Source of the DNA: Baylisascaris procyonis
Lineage: Eukaryota > Nematoda > Chromadorea > Rhabditida > Ascarididae
Direction: 5' to 3'
DNA length: 64,000 nucleotides
Assembly: GCA_037389465.1 (NCBI GenBank)
Contig: JAZARR010000250.1
Location: forward strand, 1,736,001-1,800,000
Each line of letters starts with the position of its first letter. Within the stretch, counting starts at the first letter, position 1. The translations under genes were made by a program, and so were the position numbers. Below are positions 27,469 through 39,969 of the stretch, piece by piece. A model generated the notes under the pieces. It saw nothing but the letters and a program-made list of their open reading frames with translations, was not told the DNA's origin and made no database searches.

Positions 27469-30400
27469 CCTCGATTTTCCGTTCAAAGCAATCCGTTTGA
27501 TATCACAAAAAAATATTTTCTAACGCTAAAATTATATATTCAAATGAGATGATAACATCAAATTCGTATCAATTTTAGAACACGTTGAATGAGAACTAAT
27601 AAACTTCTATGACATCCTATCATATCGTCTCTTTAATAATAACAATACAAAAAACCTTAAAACCTTTAAAAAAACCTTGAAAAAACTTTGAAATTTCATA
27701 AATACATTTTCATAAAAAATTAAACTAAAGGCAAAATATGTTGAATTTACGGGAATGCAAATATCTAAAACACCTTGTCCATAGATGATTTGCATGCTAA
27801 ACGTCTATCTATATGCTTTCTTTTTCACGTATATATCTTTTTGATAGCTGCTAGTTGAGGTGGAATGCCACCTCCCATTCATCACAATATTTATTAACTT
27901 GGATGCGAAACAAGGAATCTGATGAATCTAAAATCTATCATTTTTGATAACTTATTTGAAACTATGGTCGATACCCTCTCACAGAGATCACACAAAACAC
28001 ATCAAGGATCCACCCGAACATACTATTTTGTTCCTTACAAAATAGTACACCAGGTGAGGCTAAAAGTTGAAATAGCCGTGTAATAAAGGTTTCCTATAGC
28101 TTCTGAAGTGAATAGGGTCACGTTTTAATAAAAGATTTCCTGCAAATACGCTTTTGCATTTTTCAACAGTTTTTCCTAAGAAAACAAACTATGCTGCATT
28201 TGGGCGATAAGGCTTATTCAAGTATCTATTTAGAAATTCCAGTACTAACCACATTAAAATCGAATAGAGGGATGAGGAAGACACTATAAGAAACGATATG
28301 TTAGGAGGCGATTGCAACGACGAATCGACTCCTTAATGAATGCAAAATGACGTAATTTCATTGCAAACACAGCAACTGCAAAAGACAACCGCATCGTATG
28401 TAGACACACTGAACGATAAATTGGTAGCGAACGCAATGTGAGAGCAATAGTGCTCCGATACGATTCATCGATTCGATGCGTTATAGAACACTCCGTTGTA
28501 AAACTCCATCGTCGATGCAAATGTATACACTTATACGCACGCCACTTTAGTTCGTGTAATGAAGGGAAAGGAGGGAGGGAAAGGGGAACGATCTGAGAGG
28601 ATGTCAAGACGTTCTTGTAGATTCCATAACGGGTTGGCGCGATTCTTAGTAAAACTGAAAACTGGAATCGCAGAAGAACAAGTATTATCGCAATGCTATT
28701 TCACACTTTCATTATCAGTGAATACCGGCAGAAAAATGATCATAAACATCAACTGCCTATAATCAATTGTCTCATCGCACTATTAGAACAATTGCTCTAC
28801 TCGAATTTATATGCAACTGCAAACGTATTATTCGTTACTTTACATAATATTCTATAGTTAACAATGAACCAAATGGTTACATCATTTCGAACGAACGTTT
28901 GCCTCAATCGTCGAGTGATCTATGAATGCAGTACTCCTCTCTGATCATCATCAAACCCCACAAATGTTGCATTGATCGCAAATATATAACGCTGATTCAC
29001 CAAAATCGCTTCTCGCATATCATTCCCAATTCGACTGCATCCCTCTTACGAGCAAAGAGTCAAAACTTTTTCCTCGGAGATCTTTTTTACTTCAAAAGGA
29101 TTGAATGTGACCTTAAATAATGCTAATTAATTGTGAACAATTTTCCACTCGTAACATATTACCTGAAGAAGTAATAAAGGTTCGAAGTATCTTTCTACTT
29201 GCTCATAAGGTAAATTAAGTTGATTTTCCTATGATTTCCGGTCTCTTAGAAGTGCTTAAACGTTATTTATTGTTTTGTTAGTTTATTATTTCACTCAAAC
29301 TTCCGATTCGTCGTTTATGCCGACACCGAAAGTTCAACGAGCTAATCATTTTCTTTATTATTGAAGTAAAAACGATTTAATTACTTTATTCACTAAAATA
29401 CCTATAAGGAAATATTCTAGATTCTGTTTTGCTCCTCATATACACTAACGATGTTTCCGATAACATTCTAAGCGCAATGCCAAGTTCTCGCTGACGATCT
29501 CAAGATACACTGTCCAATATCAGCATGAATCCTGCCTATGAATTCCATAATTCTACAAAGGGGATCTTAATGCATTCGCCAAATCATCGGAATTTTGGTA
29601 GTTACAAGTTTCCCATGAAAAATGTTGTGTTTCATATCGGCATGAATATTTTTGCTCAAGTCCCGACGTTTCTCATGCCTTTTTACCACAAGTGATATTC
29701 ATAACCTTGGTATTATAATTGACTCACTTCTATTGTTACTGAAAAGCTGGCGAAAATTCCAAGCTGTATTCTTCGTGCTTTACAGTGCAAACGTATCAAG
29801 CAATACCGAAATACCTTCATTGCCTATCGTCGACCCATTTTGGAATATTGCACTCTTACATGGTCTCCTTAATTTGGTCCCGGATATCAAGTTTCTAGAA
29901 AATACCCATTTTCACTGGAAGACGACGGGTTTAATTTAGATCCGATCCTTTACTACAAAATTGTGCTCGGCTTTTCCGATATCCAGCGTTCAGAAATATT
30001 TCAGTTTGTCCCCCCCCCCTCCACTGTCAGAAATATTTCAATTTGCCCCTCCCTCCCCGTAGCTGACGTGCACTCGCCAGCTAGTTTCAACTCAGTTTCA
30101 TCTTAGAGTATAAACAATGTTCTGCATAATTTCCACTTTCACGTTGTACGAGTCTAGAATCTGTTTCCCGCCGATATCCATAACGCACCTACTTCAATTC
30201 AATTTCATTTCAGATCAATAACCGCATATTGATCATCAGCTATCGATTTGTACCCTCAACGGAAATGGAATAAAAGATTAACGAAGAATTCCCTTCGGAA
30301 AGAGATAACTTCCACGTAATGTTTATGATGAAGAAAAGTTTTTGAAAAAACCCTTCAAAAAACTTTTAAAAAATCCGCTTAATCCGATAATTTCCGACCT

Positions 30401-31392
30401 TTCAGTTAATTTTTTAAAGAGTTTTCGTGATGACTATCTGATGTAAAAGAGGGCATTTTCTATTAAAGAAAATTTCATTTATTTCATTAAAAAAGTAAGC
30501 TTACTGCTTAAATAAACCGATAAACTTGCGAGAGGTACACCAACAACCTAACAGACATCATCACAAACGATTGCTATAAATGCTTAAGGCGATTTGACAA
30601 TCACATTCGACGTTAATTGAAGTGTTTACCTTATTTATCCAACATTACTCAAAACGAGCCATCAGAGAGCTATGCTGATCATTACTAAATAAGCATTCAT
30701 TTTTGAATTAACCGGCAAAGGTATACCGTTAGCTGTCGATATTGAGCAATAACAATTCTGCAGCATTTAGGTGAGCTCTTCGTGAAAAGATTTTATTTTA
30801 ATAATATTAAATAAATGCAATTTTCGAACAACTCAAATGAAATTTTTATATAAATGACCACAACCAATGCTCCTATTTACATTTTTGTAAAATGCCAGGA
30901 AAAACATTGAGAAAAAATTTTTTTTAATTGAAATAAATGGAAATAACCATGTGGAAAATTATAGTCGTAATGCGCGAACCCGGTCGAATCATTGAGATAA
31001 TCGGCAAGCCTCATAGAAAGAAATATTTTGTGATTTTTTTTTTCATCGTAATTAATTTCAATTCAATTCTTCTAATCGTATTTTCAATATTTAATTTTCA
31101 ATTAAATTTTTTCTTGTAAAAGATTTCAATCATTGAAAAATTCTATAAACAAAAAAAAAAAGTCAGCAATGCAGTGAATAATCTCATTTAGATACATACT
31201 ACAAGCATGACTTGCTGACTATAATGCACCTTTTTTTTACATATACATATATCAGCGAATAATTGAATCGCCACCTGTGAGTTAACTATAAAGATGGAAA
31301 TGGAAAGGCATGAAGGCGTGAGGAGTTGGGAAAATGAGACGGGAGAGTAACTGTGAAAAAAAAAACCCTTAAGTTAGTGAAAGATGTTCAGT
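27469..31392. other. Intergenic DNA upstream of dhs-28 and downstream of the bZIP gene
   Basis: It contains the presumed dhs-28 promoter (no core element recognised) and the reverse-transcriptase remnant at 29395-30230. A 107-codon minus-strand open frame at 28284-28607 has no recognisable similarity and no ATG at its start. I see no other gene. Confidence 0.5.
29395..30230 (+). mobile_element. Non-LTR retrotransposon remnant, reverse-transcriptase core and thumb (copy 2)
   Basis: Successive plus-strand pieces in shifting frames match a jockey/CR1-like reverse transcriptase. There is LLLIYTNDVSDN near 29427, then LADDLKIH with the Asp-Asp polymerase box at 29487-29498, then a stretch like copy 1 (29760-29910) including DIKFLEN, and finally VWNLFPADIHNAPTS-like residues near 30145-30200, although the Trp codon there is a stop. 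At least three frameshifts and stops make it inactive. It contains a poly-C run at 30010-30019. No 3' tail or target duplication was identified. Confidence 0.72.
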
Positions 31393-31674
31393 TCATAAAA
31401 CAATAGATAAAATGCCAACGATTTGCATTACCATTGCCTCCTCTTTAATTTTTTTTGTAGACTCATTTCTCCCATTCTCCGTCGCCATCACTCCTTCCTC
31501 CATCAGGGTAGGAAAACCTAAAAATCGCCAGCAAAAGACCCGTTGAGTTTTGAGCAATTTGCTGGAATGGACCATATAACTCGCAGGTATTCCAATAGCG
31601 TCCAACAATAACCGGTACGATCGGACCGAATTGCGAAATTGAATCGGCGATTGATTATGAATGCAGCGTTCTTG
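31393..31674 (-). other. 94-codon open frame directly after the bZIP stop codon
   Basis: After the TAG at 31675-31677 the same frame stays open for 94 codons (QERCIHNQ... to ..IVGILSIVL) and ends at a stop. It would normally be 3' untranslated region. An open frame of this length is unusual in such AT-rich DNA, so stop-codon read-through or an alternative exon is possible. The peptide is not recognised. Confidence 0.4.
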
Positions 31675-34600
31675 CTATGTAATATTTGGCTGTTGTGCGA
31701 ATTGAGTGGAATAGAAGAAGGATGGTTGTGGCGTTGCCATTAAGGTGTTTGTCGTTTCTCGTAGTATCATTCCTTGTGGTTGTGATGCATAAGATAGTGA
31801 CATTTGTCGTTCGTATTCTTTCTTCGCCTACACAAAAAAAAACATGCAAAACGTATAATTAAAATTTAGTTCATTAACAACACAAAACACGTCAATGTCG
31901 TTTCATTTCTAAGTGGCATTTTCAAGGAAACTCAAATACTGCACATCCATCCCCTCCTAAGGTAAATTTCTTGCTTATATGAAAATGTATTACTATTGGT
32001 TTTGTTGTGATTACCTCATATCAAATCTATATAGTTATAAGCATACGCACAAACATTTACACCCATCACATATGTGCAACTCTGACCGAGTTTCATCTAG
32101 TGAAGAAATGCTAAGGGATGGGGAAAGCCGTCGGAAATGTTAGGTTTGAGAGGAAATAAGTTACAAACAGGCGTTAAATAAGCACTATAAAAATTTAAAA
32201 AGCTTACCAATTTTAAGCGATAAAACCCTTAAAAATCATATTATGGCCAATTCTGACACAAGTCATATTTTGGCCAGAAATAATGGGTCACCAGATTTTC
32301 CAAGGACCACTAATTTTAGTCGTAGTGATGACAAATTGGAACGAAAGCAGGATGGTCACTCGGCCACAATGGAATACGACTGTTGACATATAAACAGGAG
32401 TGAAACAAGGAACGGACAAAAAACCGCTTCGAGCGGAACCTTTTTTGAAGCGAAAGGTGGGTGATGGTGGCGGTGAGGGGGGGGGGACAGGGCTGGTTAT
32501 GAGTGTATGTGACGATAATTGCAAAATACAGTACGAGCCTAGAAATTTTCAAGCAAACACTGAAGTGAAGATGAATGACCGCACATCAATACCAATTAGC
32601 GTCAAGCCCGCTATCATTTCATGTCATTCCGGCTGAAGGACTTTCCGGTTAAAGGACATTTCATGTCATTCCGGAAGCTCGATAGCATTTCCGGTTTATG
32701 AAAGAAGAATCCTCGAACTCTGATTTCAGGATTTCAGTATCAATGTAACTTTTCTGCGAAATATATCGAAATTTATAGAACAACGATTAATATGAATGAC
32801 TAACATATTCGAGCTGTTGTGTATATAGTGCAAGTTGTGCCCTTAGTGCTTCATTTTCTTTCTTCAACTCGTCCACCTTTTGTTGCATCATCTTTTCACG
32901 CTCTCGTCTGTTGCTTCTTGATTTCTTCGCCGCCAGGTTGTTTTTATCTCGTCGTTCACGATATCTACACAATAGACGTTATTTCTTCATATCGAATAAA
33001 ATACAATTCATCATTTGATTTTCATTATGCTCATTCCACGGTTTGCGTGTTATTCTCACGTGTTTGCGTGTTGCTTTTCACAATGCATACGTTGACCTCA
33101 CGTACTCCGTATTTTAGCCGGAACGGTTTTTCCATGAGCATTCCGGTGATTTCCATCTTTGAGGTGACCGGAAGGCATTCGACTGTTGCGTATTTCGATG
33201 ACGTCATTGATCCAAGAAATTTTCTTAAAGTTCGTAAAAAGGAACGATGTCAACGTCACTGACTCAAACTAGTGACCTATCTTTTTTAGCTTAAATATTT
33301 GAGGATTATTTGCAATGGATCGGAGATGAGAATCCCTAAACGATTCAAAAGTATGTTTTTAGATTTTAATTCGACTTACCTATTCCCATTCTAAGTGACA
33401 TTCCAAAATAAATTCATTGAAATGAAGGGCATTATCACCTAATTGATACTCTAGGGGAAGTATTCACTAGGTAATAGAATAATTAACGATTCATAAATTG
33501 CAACACTGGAAAATGTGAAAGGTATATGAATGAGCATGTGAAAATCACATGAAAACGATGTCGAGGTGTGTGAATGAGCATATGAAAATCACATGAAAAC
33601 AATGCTCTTTTAGAGGGACTTATTCATATATATACATCGCTTCAGTGCACTACATAATTTTGATCACCGATAGTCGAACAACCTACCGATATCGATACAT
33701 TCTAACAAACATATTACTGCTGCAATGGGATTTCTATTTTTTTATCTTCTTGAAAGAAAGATCATAAAAAATATTGATTGATTTCATAAAATCATAAAAA
33801 ATATTGATTGATTCCATAGAATCATAAAAAATATTGATTGATTTCATAAAATCATAAAAAATATTGATTGATTTCATAGAATCATAAAAAATATTGATTG
33901 ATTTCATAGAGGGATTGATTGTTGTGGAAGTGCTTGAGATATGGTGAAAAGGTTATGCAACGATATCGATCCAAGAAGCGTGATCTTTGCATATCGATCT
34001 GAACGTGATCTTCATATATAAAATGGAGATGCATTCGAGAGACGACTTCAAAGAAGCGTTTTCGTTGATCTCGTTGAGAGTTGTTGCCTTATTGAATATA
34101 CTTAATGAACAAATAAATCCTGTAAATAAATAAACAAACGCACCAAAATATTACATGTATTTCAGCACAAAAATTAATTTGCATCTAAATGTTAATGAAT
34201 AAGACTGAAGTTTATTAAATTTTGAATTTAATATCATTGAATGTGCAAAAAAAAAAAATTTGAAATATTTTCACTCATTTGAGTTAAACACACAAAAAAT
34301 CAACTCAAATTAATTCAATCTACAAGTTAGTCATTTTTAAGTACTTCAAATGTTTAAAGTACTATGATTGAAATATGTGAAAATTTCCAAATTGTTAACA
34401 ATTTTGTTCAAAATTACTAATGAATGAATAATAAAAATGTCTTTCCACTTATAATTTTACAAAGCTATCAGATAACATATCACTTGTATAAATGAAATAA
34501 ATCCCCTAGAACTAAATTTGCGACGGGATTTTTGCGGCTCCTGGAGCATTTAATAAATGCTCAAAAATTTTGAAATGCCATACTTTTTTTTCGACTCCTC

Positions 34601-34834
34601 ATCTTCAGGCGTTGTTGATGATTTGTGTTGATGTTGTTGTTGTTGTTGTGGTGGTTGTTGTTGTTGTTGTGCAGTTGTTGGATAATTCTCGTCTTTGTTT
34701 GATTCATAGGTACTTAATGGTACTCCATAAGCGGGAAAATTCTGTGGAACCATATTTGGTGCCATAGTTGCCGCATATGGAAAATAGAATCCATTAGCGT
34801 CTCCCTTCATATCGCCCATATAAGCCGATAGCAT
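31675..34834 (-). CDS. bZIP transcription factor, C/EBP-PAR class
   Basis: Three coding exons: 34584-34834, 32805-32964, 31675-31827; 187 residues. It is a nuclear DNA-binding protein that acts as a dimer. Residues 1-55 carry a Tyr/Met/Pro-rich region; 56-70 is Gln/Pro-rich (five Q, PP, five Q, HQH), encoded by CAA repeats. The basic region is RERRDKNNLAAKKSR (86-100), with the invariant Asn92 and Arg100 eight apart. The zipper heptads fall on Met110, Leu117, Leu124 and Tyr131. NNLAAKKSR is intermediate between C/EBP (NNxAVxKSR) and PAR factors (NNEAAKRSR), so I give no symbol. A 50-residue tail (LSYASQPQGM..PNIT) follows the zipper. The start is the first ATG after the acceptor at 34836. If the second intron is retained, the protein ends five codons later (VSHSY). 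The frame stays open for 94 codons after the TAG. Confidence 0.87.
33199..33206. promoter_or_regulatory. Perfect CRE palindrome TGACGTCA
   Basis: Consensus CREB/ATF half-site palindrome in the first coding intron of the bZIP gene. Identical octamers occur at 12036-12043 and 56577-56584. Chance alone could give about one such site in this length, so function is only a possibility. Confidence 0.35.
33521..33604. repeat. Direct repeat, two 40-bp copies
   Basis: 33521-33560 and 33565-33604 share about 90 percent of bases. Each carries a CATGTG-AAAAT-CACATG inverted core (exact in the first copy). It lies in the intron between the first two coding exons of the bZIP gene. Confidence 0.9.
33761..33910. 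repeat. 30-bp minisatellite, five copies
   Basis: Five head-to-tail units of exactly 30 bp start at 33761, 33791, 33821, 33851 and 33881. Each begins ATCATAAAAAATATTGATTG; they differ at only one or two bases. Same bZIP intron as the 40-bp repeat. Confidence 0.97.
34629..34670. repeat. GTT/CAA trinucleotide repeat encoding poly-Gln
   Basis: On the minus strand, CAA codons interrupted by CCA encode the Gln/Pro-rich stretch of the bZIP protein, so it is a coding repeat that may vary in length. Confidence 0.85.
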
Positions 34835-36443
34835 TACTGCTAAAAAAAATCATCATTTTCTTCCATATTTTATGATAGAAGAAAGTTAATCCCCTCTTAT
34901 ATTGAGATTGTAGAAATTTATGTTGATAAATATAGAGTAGATATTTTATTTAAAAAAAAAAAAACACAAAAAGCACACCATCAACATTTTTATTTTTGTT
35001 TCGAATTAATGGCAGAAAATTTGATTTATATAATAAAATTGTTGAAATTTTAAATAAAAATCGGACATTCCATCAACTATGGAATGCCATTTTTATATCG
35101 ATCCTTTTCAAATAAACACGAAAATAGGCATAAAAAATCTTTTACCAATTTTTTTTAAAAACAAATATTAATGCAATTTGCCAATGCAAATTTATAGCGA
35201 AACAATAAAAACGTTACCTTCATTTTTATTAAAACGCAATGAGCCAAGAAAGTTACTACAATAATATGCAAAAAATTGATATACTTTAAAATATTATTTT
35301 TTATTCACTAATAAATCCTATTTTCTCATTTATCATTTATTTATTGAAATTCTCTTCTGGAATTCATACTAAAGACAAAATCATAAAAATAAAAAATATA
35401 TATCGATTGTTTATGTTTCCTATCGTTAGGAATAATTTAATGCATGAAATATTAATAAAATATTAATAAAAGTAACAAAATAGAAAAATAGAAAAATAAA
35501 AAAAAATAGAAAAATCGTTTATTCATTTATTTTCAATTATTTTCAATAATTTTGATGATGATCTTAGAGTGCAAAATAAATCTTTTTTTCTAGCTTATAC
35601 TTAACAATATTTCTCTAAAAAATTGTTGAAAATGTTGAGCATTTATTTTTTTTTTTAAGAATAACGAATACCTGCTTTTTGATGATCGGAAATTCGAATT
35701 GATTAATTTATAAATTCTAAATCGATCGTTGTTTATCACAAATCGCCTGAAGGCAAATAATCCAACTTATTCACTATCAATCAATATTCATCAACTGAAT
35801 CAATATTTCGGTAATATATAGTCGTTTTATTGCAATATATCAACTATTCATAGAAACTACTCTTGAAAGAATCGGACCGTGAAGATATTACATAAAGTTG
35901 AAGAAGAAAAAAAAACAAATTTAAAAGTTTTTGAATGTTATTCTATAATGCAACGGTAATTTCATATAGAAACTAGCGTAAGCAATAGGAAATAAATAAT
36001 AAAAACGAGATTTTCTCATGTAATATTTGGTAATTTTTTATTTTTTGAAAATTGGAAGAAAATGATATGGAAAATTTTTTGAGGAAATTTGTGAAAATAT
36101 AAATTTAATCGATTCGTAGAATATGAATCACTAGGGAAAATAAGAAGAAATAAGAGGATGTATTTTATAACCATAAATTATGCAACATTATTTCAGTAAA
36201 AAATTTTCAACGGTGTGTATATTTTTTCGGATACTTCTTTATATAATATTCTTCAAAAGCAACAAATTTTAATCATCATTAAAAAAAAATTTCTCTAATG
36301 AGCGAACAATTTTTTCCGTTTTCTATAAAAAGCAAAAGCAAAAAAAAAATTGATTTTCTAATCAAATTTTTTTCTGGTATTTTTGCACTAATGTATTTCA
36401 AAAAAAAAGTTATAGATAGATAAATAAACGAAGCCACACATAC

Positions 36444-36500
36444 CTAAAGTTCTGCCACTATGAAGTGCTCACTCCGTCGAATGTAATACCAATTTGATTC
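36444..36500 (-). other. Possible 5' untranslated exon of the bZIP gene
   Basis: On the minus strand the sequence ends ...GAACTTTAG followed by a strong donor GTATGTGTG at 36443. No ATG-started frame crosses it, and the next coding exon begins just before its own ATG at 34834, which fits a non-coding first exon. The upstream border is not visible; 36500 is a guess. Confidence 0.35.
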
Positions 36501-38984
36501 AAACAGATTACAATAAAACTGCAAAAAAATTAGATGAGAAAAAAAAATTATTTCAAAAAAAAAGATCGATAAGTTTCAAAAAAAAAAACAAAAACAAATA
36601 GACAATAATAAGATGGGTTTGATGAACTCATTTGATGCAATCATAACTCGCAAAAAAAAATTGATATATTTATCGATTTGTTTGTGTAAATTTTGATGCT
36701 TTTATATTCTCGCAAAAGAAACCTCAGCTTATAAGATGTCGTGAATTTTTTCAAGCAAAATACGATTATTATTAATGCAGAATTATAACCATCACAAAAT
36801 TCTGTTTGTTGGCTTTTCAACAAATTTACTAATAATATGGAAAATATGCGCAAGTTTTCTTAGAAAATTTATAATGGAATAATAAAGAAATTCCGCAATG
36901 AAAGTTCTATCTAAAAAAATAATAGCATTACCATAGAGGTGATGTGAAGAGATAAGAGGAAGAAATGAATGCAGAAATGAAAAACTCCAATATAAAATGG
37001 TCATCTAAACGTATAGTAAGAGCTGCTTAAGTATTGCATCAAGTGAAAAAAAAAACCTTGAGAGAGTTTATCACAACTTCTTTAGAGGTCTCTAATTTAG
37101 TTGCTCGAAACAAGATTAGAGCTGCTATAGATCATATAGCGAAGCATCTTAATCAATGAAAAGAGCTCATAAATCTCTATTTCTGGATTTTTCAAATTTC
37201 CGGATTCCCAGATTTATCAACGAACAATCGAATAGATCCCTTGCAAAAATCACTGTTTTTCTTATAGTTATCAAGCAAATCGCTGCGTATAGGGCAACAA
37301 AGTGAAAGAATACTATTGGCTGTGTGTGATTATGAAGTGAGAAGGCATCATGCTCTAGGGGAATCGTTGACCGCTACACGAAAATCCCTGAGGGAAGATC
37401 GGGAAGTTCATGAGGTCATCCCATTAAGGGCCAACTGTCAGCAAATTTCCCTTCAGCAACCTCATTTATTAATCATCTATTCACTCTACGCAATCATCAC
37501 GCAATAGCACAAAAAAAGAAATAACGCGTGCGGGTTTTCTCCGAGGGAATATTTCGTCGATTACGCATAAAGACGCAATAGATCGCAACTCGCAACCAAC
37601 ACAACCATCTGAGGTCATCTCGGGATGCGCACATACCATTGCCAATGCATCACAACAACCATTTTCAAGACATCCATTCATTATAGAACGACCTACAACG
37701 TCGAGAATATATACCCATTTTTATGGATAGACAATCTCGAGTTATTCGAATGAATGCACTTTTATGAGGGTTACACATAGAGAGTAATACTAGAGAGATG
37801 ATCAGGAGAGGGACAGGTATACAAAGAGTTGAAAACAGGTGAGATAAGCCAGCAGGGGTCGGCGTTCTTTGTCCCGCCTTAGGGAAGGTCAACCGGGACG
37901 CAATGTTTTCCGGCATTCACATAACCCCAAACGTATGTGCCCGCCATTCGTATTAGGAAAAGAGCCACTCAATCGTTTTTGAGACATCTCATTGGGCTTC
38001 TGTTTTCTATCATTTCAAATCGTTATCGTTCTTATAGAGAGGGAATTTCTTTTGTGTAACGAAAATATTTCTAGGGATATCTAAACTTAATAGTAGCAAT
38101 AAGGATTTCGACTGCTTAAATTAACTCAACTCCAGCTGATGGAAGGAAGACTTTCTACGACTCCAACTACGTTGACTCCAATTGGCTCCAACTGCGAGAT
38201 TTTCTGAGCTTTAATGCTCTGATACTATTATTTATAGTATCGAATTTGTAGCTGCATCACGCTAAACTGATTCATAGAGAAGAGTAAGCGATAACGCCAA
38301 CTAGAAATGTAGAAAGAGTGCTCATAAAGTGAAGAATTCTATACTTTATAAGATGATATTATAATTTCAATGAGTGATTTTTCTATGCATTACTTTGGAA
38401 AAAGATTAGCAACAACAGAAAGATTTATTTGAAGCAAGCAAAACATAACATTTCTTTTGGAGTTTAACAACGAAAAATAAGATTATATTGAAATGGGTGT
38501 CAATTCTTTCCGAAAAAATTCGAGGGGAGACGTTTAATAAGGAAGATTTATTAACGAGGTGAAAGACAAGGAAAGGACATTAATTTCAACTATTAAAATA
38601 TATGAAATATATTTCATTTGAATATCTATTCACACCAATATGCTAAAATATAATTTTTATTAAACATTTCAACATTTAACATCCCTATTATAATATTGTT
38701 AACAATTGATCACCTAAAATCTGCTGAATTAATTTATTTACATTCCACTTTATTCTATCAAAGCACAGTAATATGAAAGAAATGAGAGAATTCACCCTAA
38801 AGCATATCGTCAAAAACATTTATGAACTCATGAAACAAGAATCGCTAAAGAGTCATTGATATTGGATGGTATAGTTTAAAGTAAAATGTTGTGTATCGTT
38901 TAAATCAACTCAAATATTTTGCATATTTCACGAGAATATTTGCATAATTTATGAGAATATTTGTACAGAAAAATTTTCACCTTT

Positions 38985-39049
38985 GTTGCGTAATGCGCTC
39001 AATAAATTCGTTTGTATTGTTAAGTGTGTGTGTGTAATGATTACGCAAC
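38985..39049. promoter_or_regulatory. Inverted pair of C/EBP-type bZIP binding sites
   Basis: GTTGCGTAAT (38985-38994) and ATTACGCAAC (39040-39049) both match the RTTGCGTAAY consensus perfectly, in opposite orientation. They lie about 2.5 kb upstream of the putative first exon of the bZIP gene and could allow autoregulation. Weaker relatives occur at about 37484 (ATCACGCAAT) and 37555 (ATTACGCATA). Confidence 0.4.
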
Positions 39050-39957
39050 CAAAAAGAGCTCATATAACCGCATATCGTTAAAGATTATAAGTGTGATATC
39101 AATCGTTATTGCTTATTTGAGAGCATTATTCATATGAGAATAAACGCTATTTTCTGCATCGATTTCTTTGCTTTTTTTTATTCCGCTTTCAAATTACTTT
39201 ATTATGAAATAAAAACGTTCTGAGATTTTTCTTTTTTTTCAAATATTTTTCATCGTTTATAAAAATTCAAATCCAATAAAATAAAAATTCAGTAAAAAAA
39301 AAGAAGAAAATATGGCATAATAAATCGATAAGAGATATTTTATAGAAAAATTTCATTCAATAAAAATGCCCCATTCGCTATTCGGCACTAATAGTTACTA
39401 AAGATTTATAAAGTGATCAAATACTTGGCTGTTACCGATTAAAACTAGTTCTGGCTTATCACTGGAGACTGCACCGATCATCAGCCACTATCAACGATAA
39501 AAATTCATCCGATATCTTTACCCCATTATTAACAAAGTAGCGCATATAATATTTAAACTGTTCCAGTTATTTAACCTCAGTCGTATTATACGTTTCAGTT
39601 TTGCCTATTAGAATAATAAAAACTACAGTATCCAACTACAGTACAGTATCCAAACTTATAAAACTACAGTACAGTATCCCAAACTTGTTTCCAACGTAAA
39701 CGAAAAATTAATTCAATAGACATCAAAAATTAGGAAGAAATAATCGCTAAAAATTATATCGAACGACGTTTGATGCAAAAGAAGATTAGAAGAATAAACG
39801 CAAAAATTGCAATATTAGAAAGGACAACAAAGAGACATGAATAAACCAATATGCAAATTTTATAAAATACTGAAATATTGATTATACATAACTCAATATT
39901 ATCACCTCTAAGCAATAATTAATCTTTCAGGTGTGTTTTAATCCCTCCCCAAGCGTT

Positions 39958-39969
39958 CCCCCCCCCCCC
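39958..39969. repeat. Poly-C run (12 C)
   Basis: Uninterrupted C tract in intergenic DNA between the bZIP gene and immp-2. A similar run of 12 C is at 42151-42162. Confidence 0.93.

Noticed and set aside
28284..28607. 107-codon minus-strand frame upstream of dhs-28
   Set aside because: No ATG at its start, no recognisable domain, no splice partners; probably chance in a less AT-rich promoter region.
32819..33262. 147-codon plus-strand open frame
   Set aside because: Antisense to the bZIP exon at 32805-32964 and its intron; the minus-strand exon has clear homology and splice borders.
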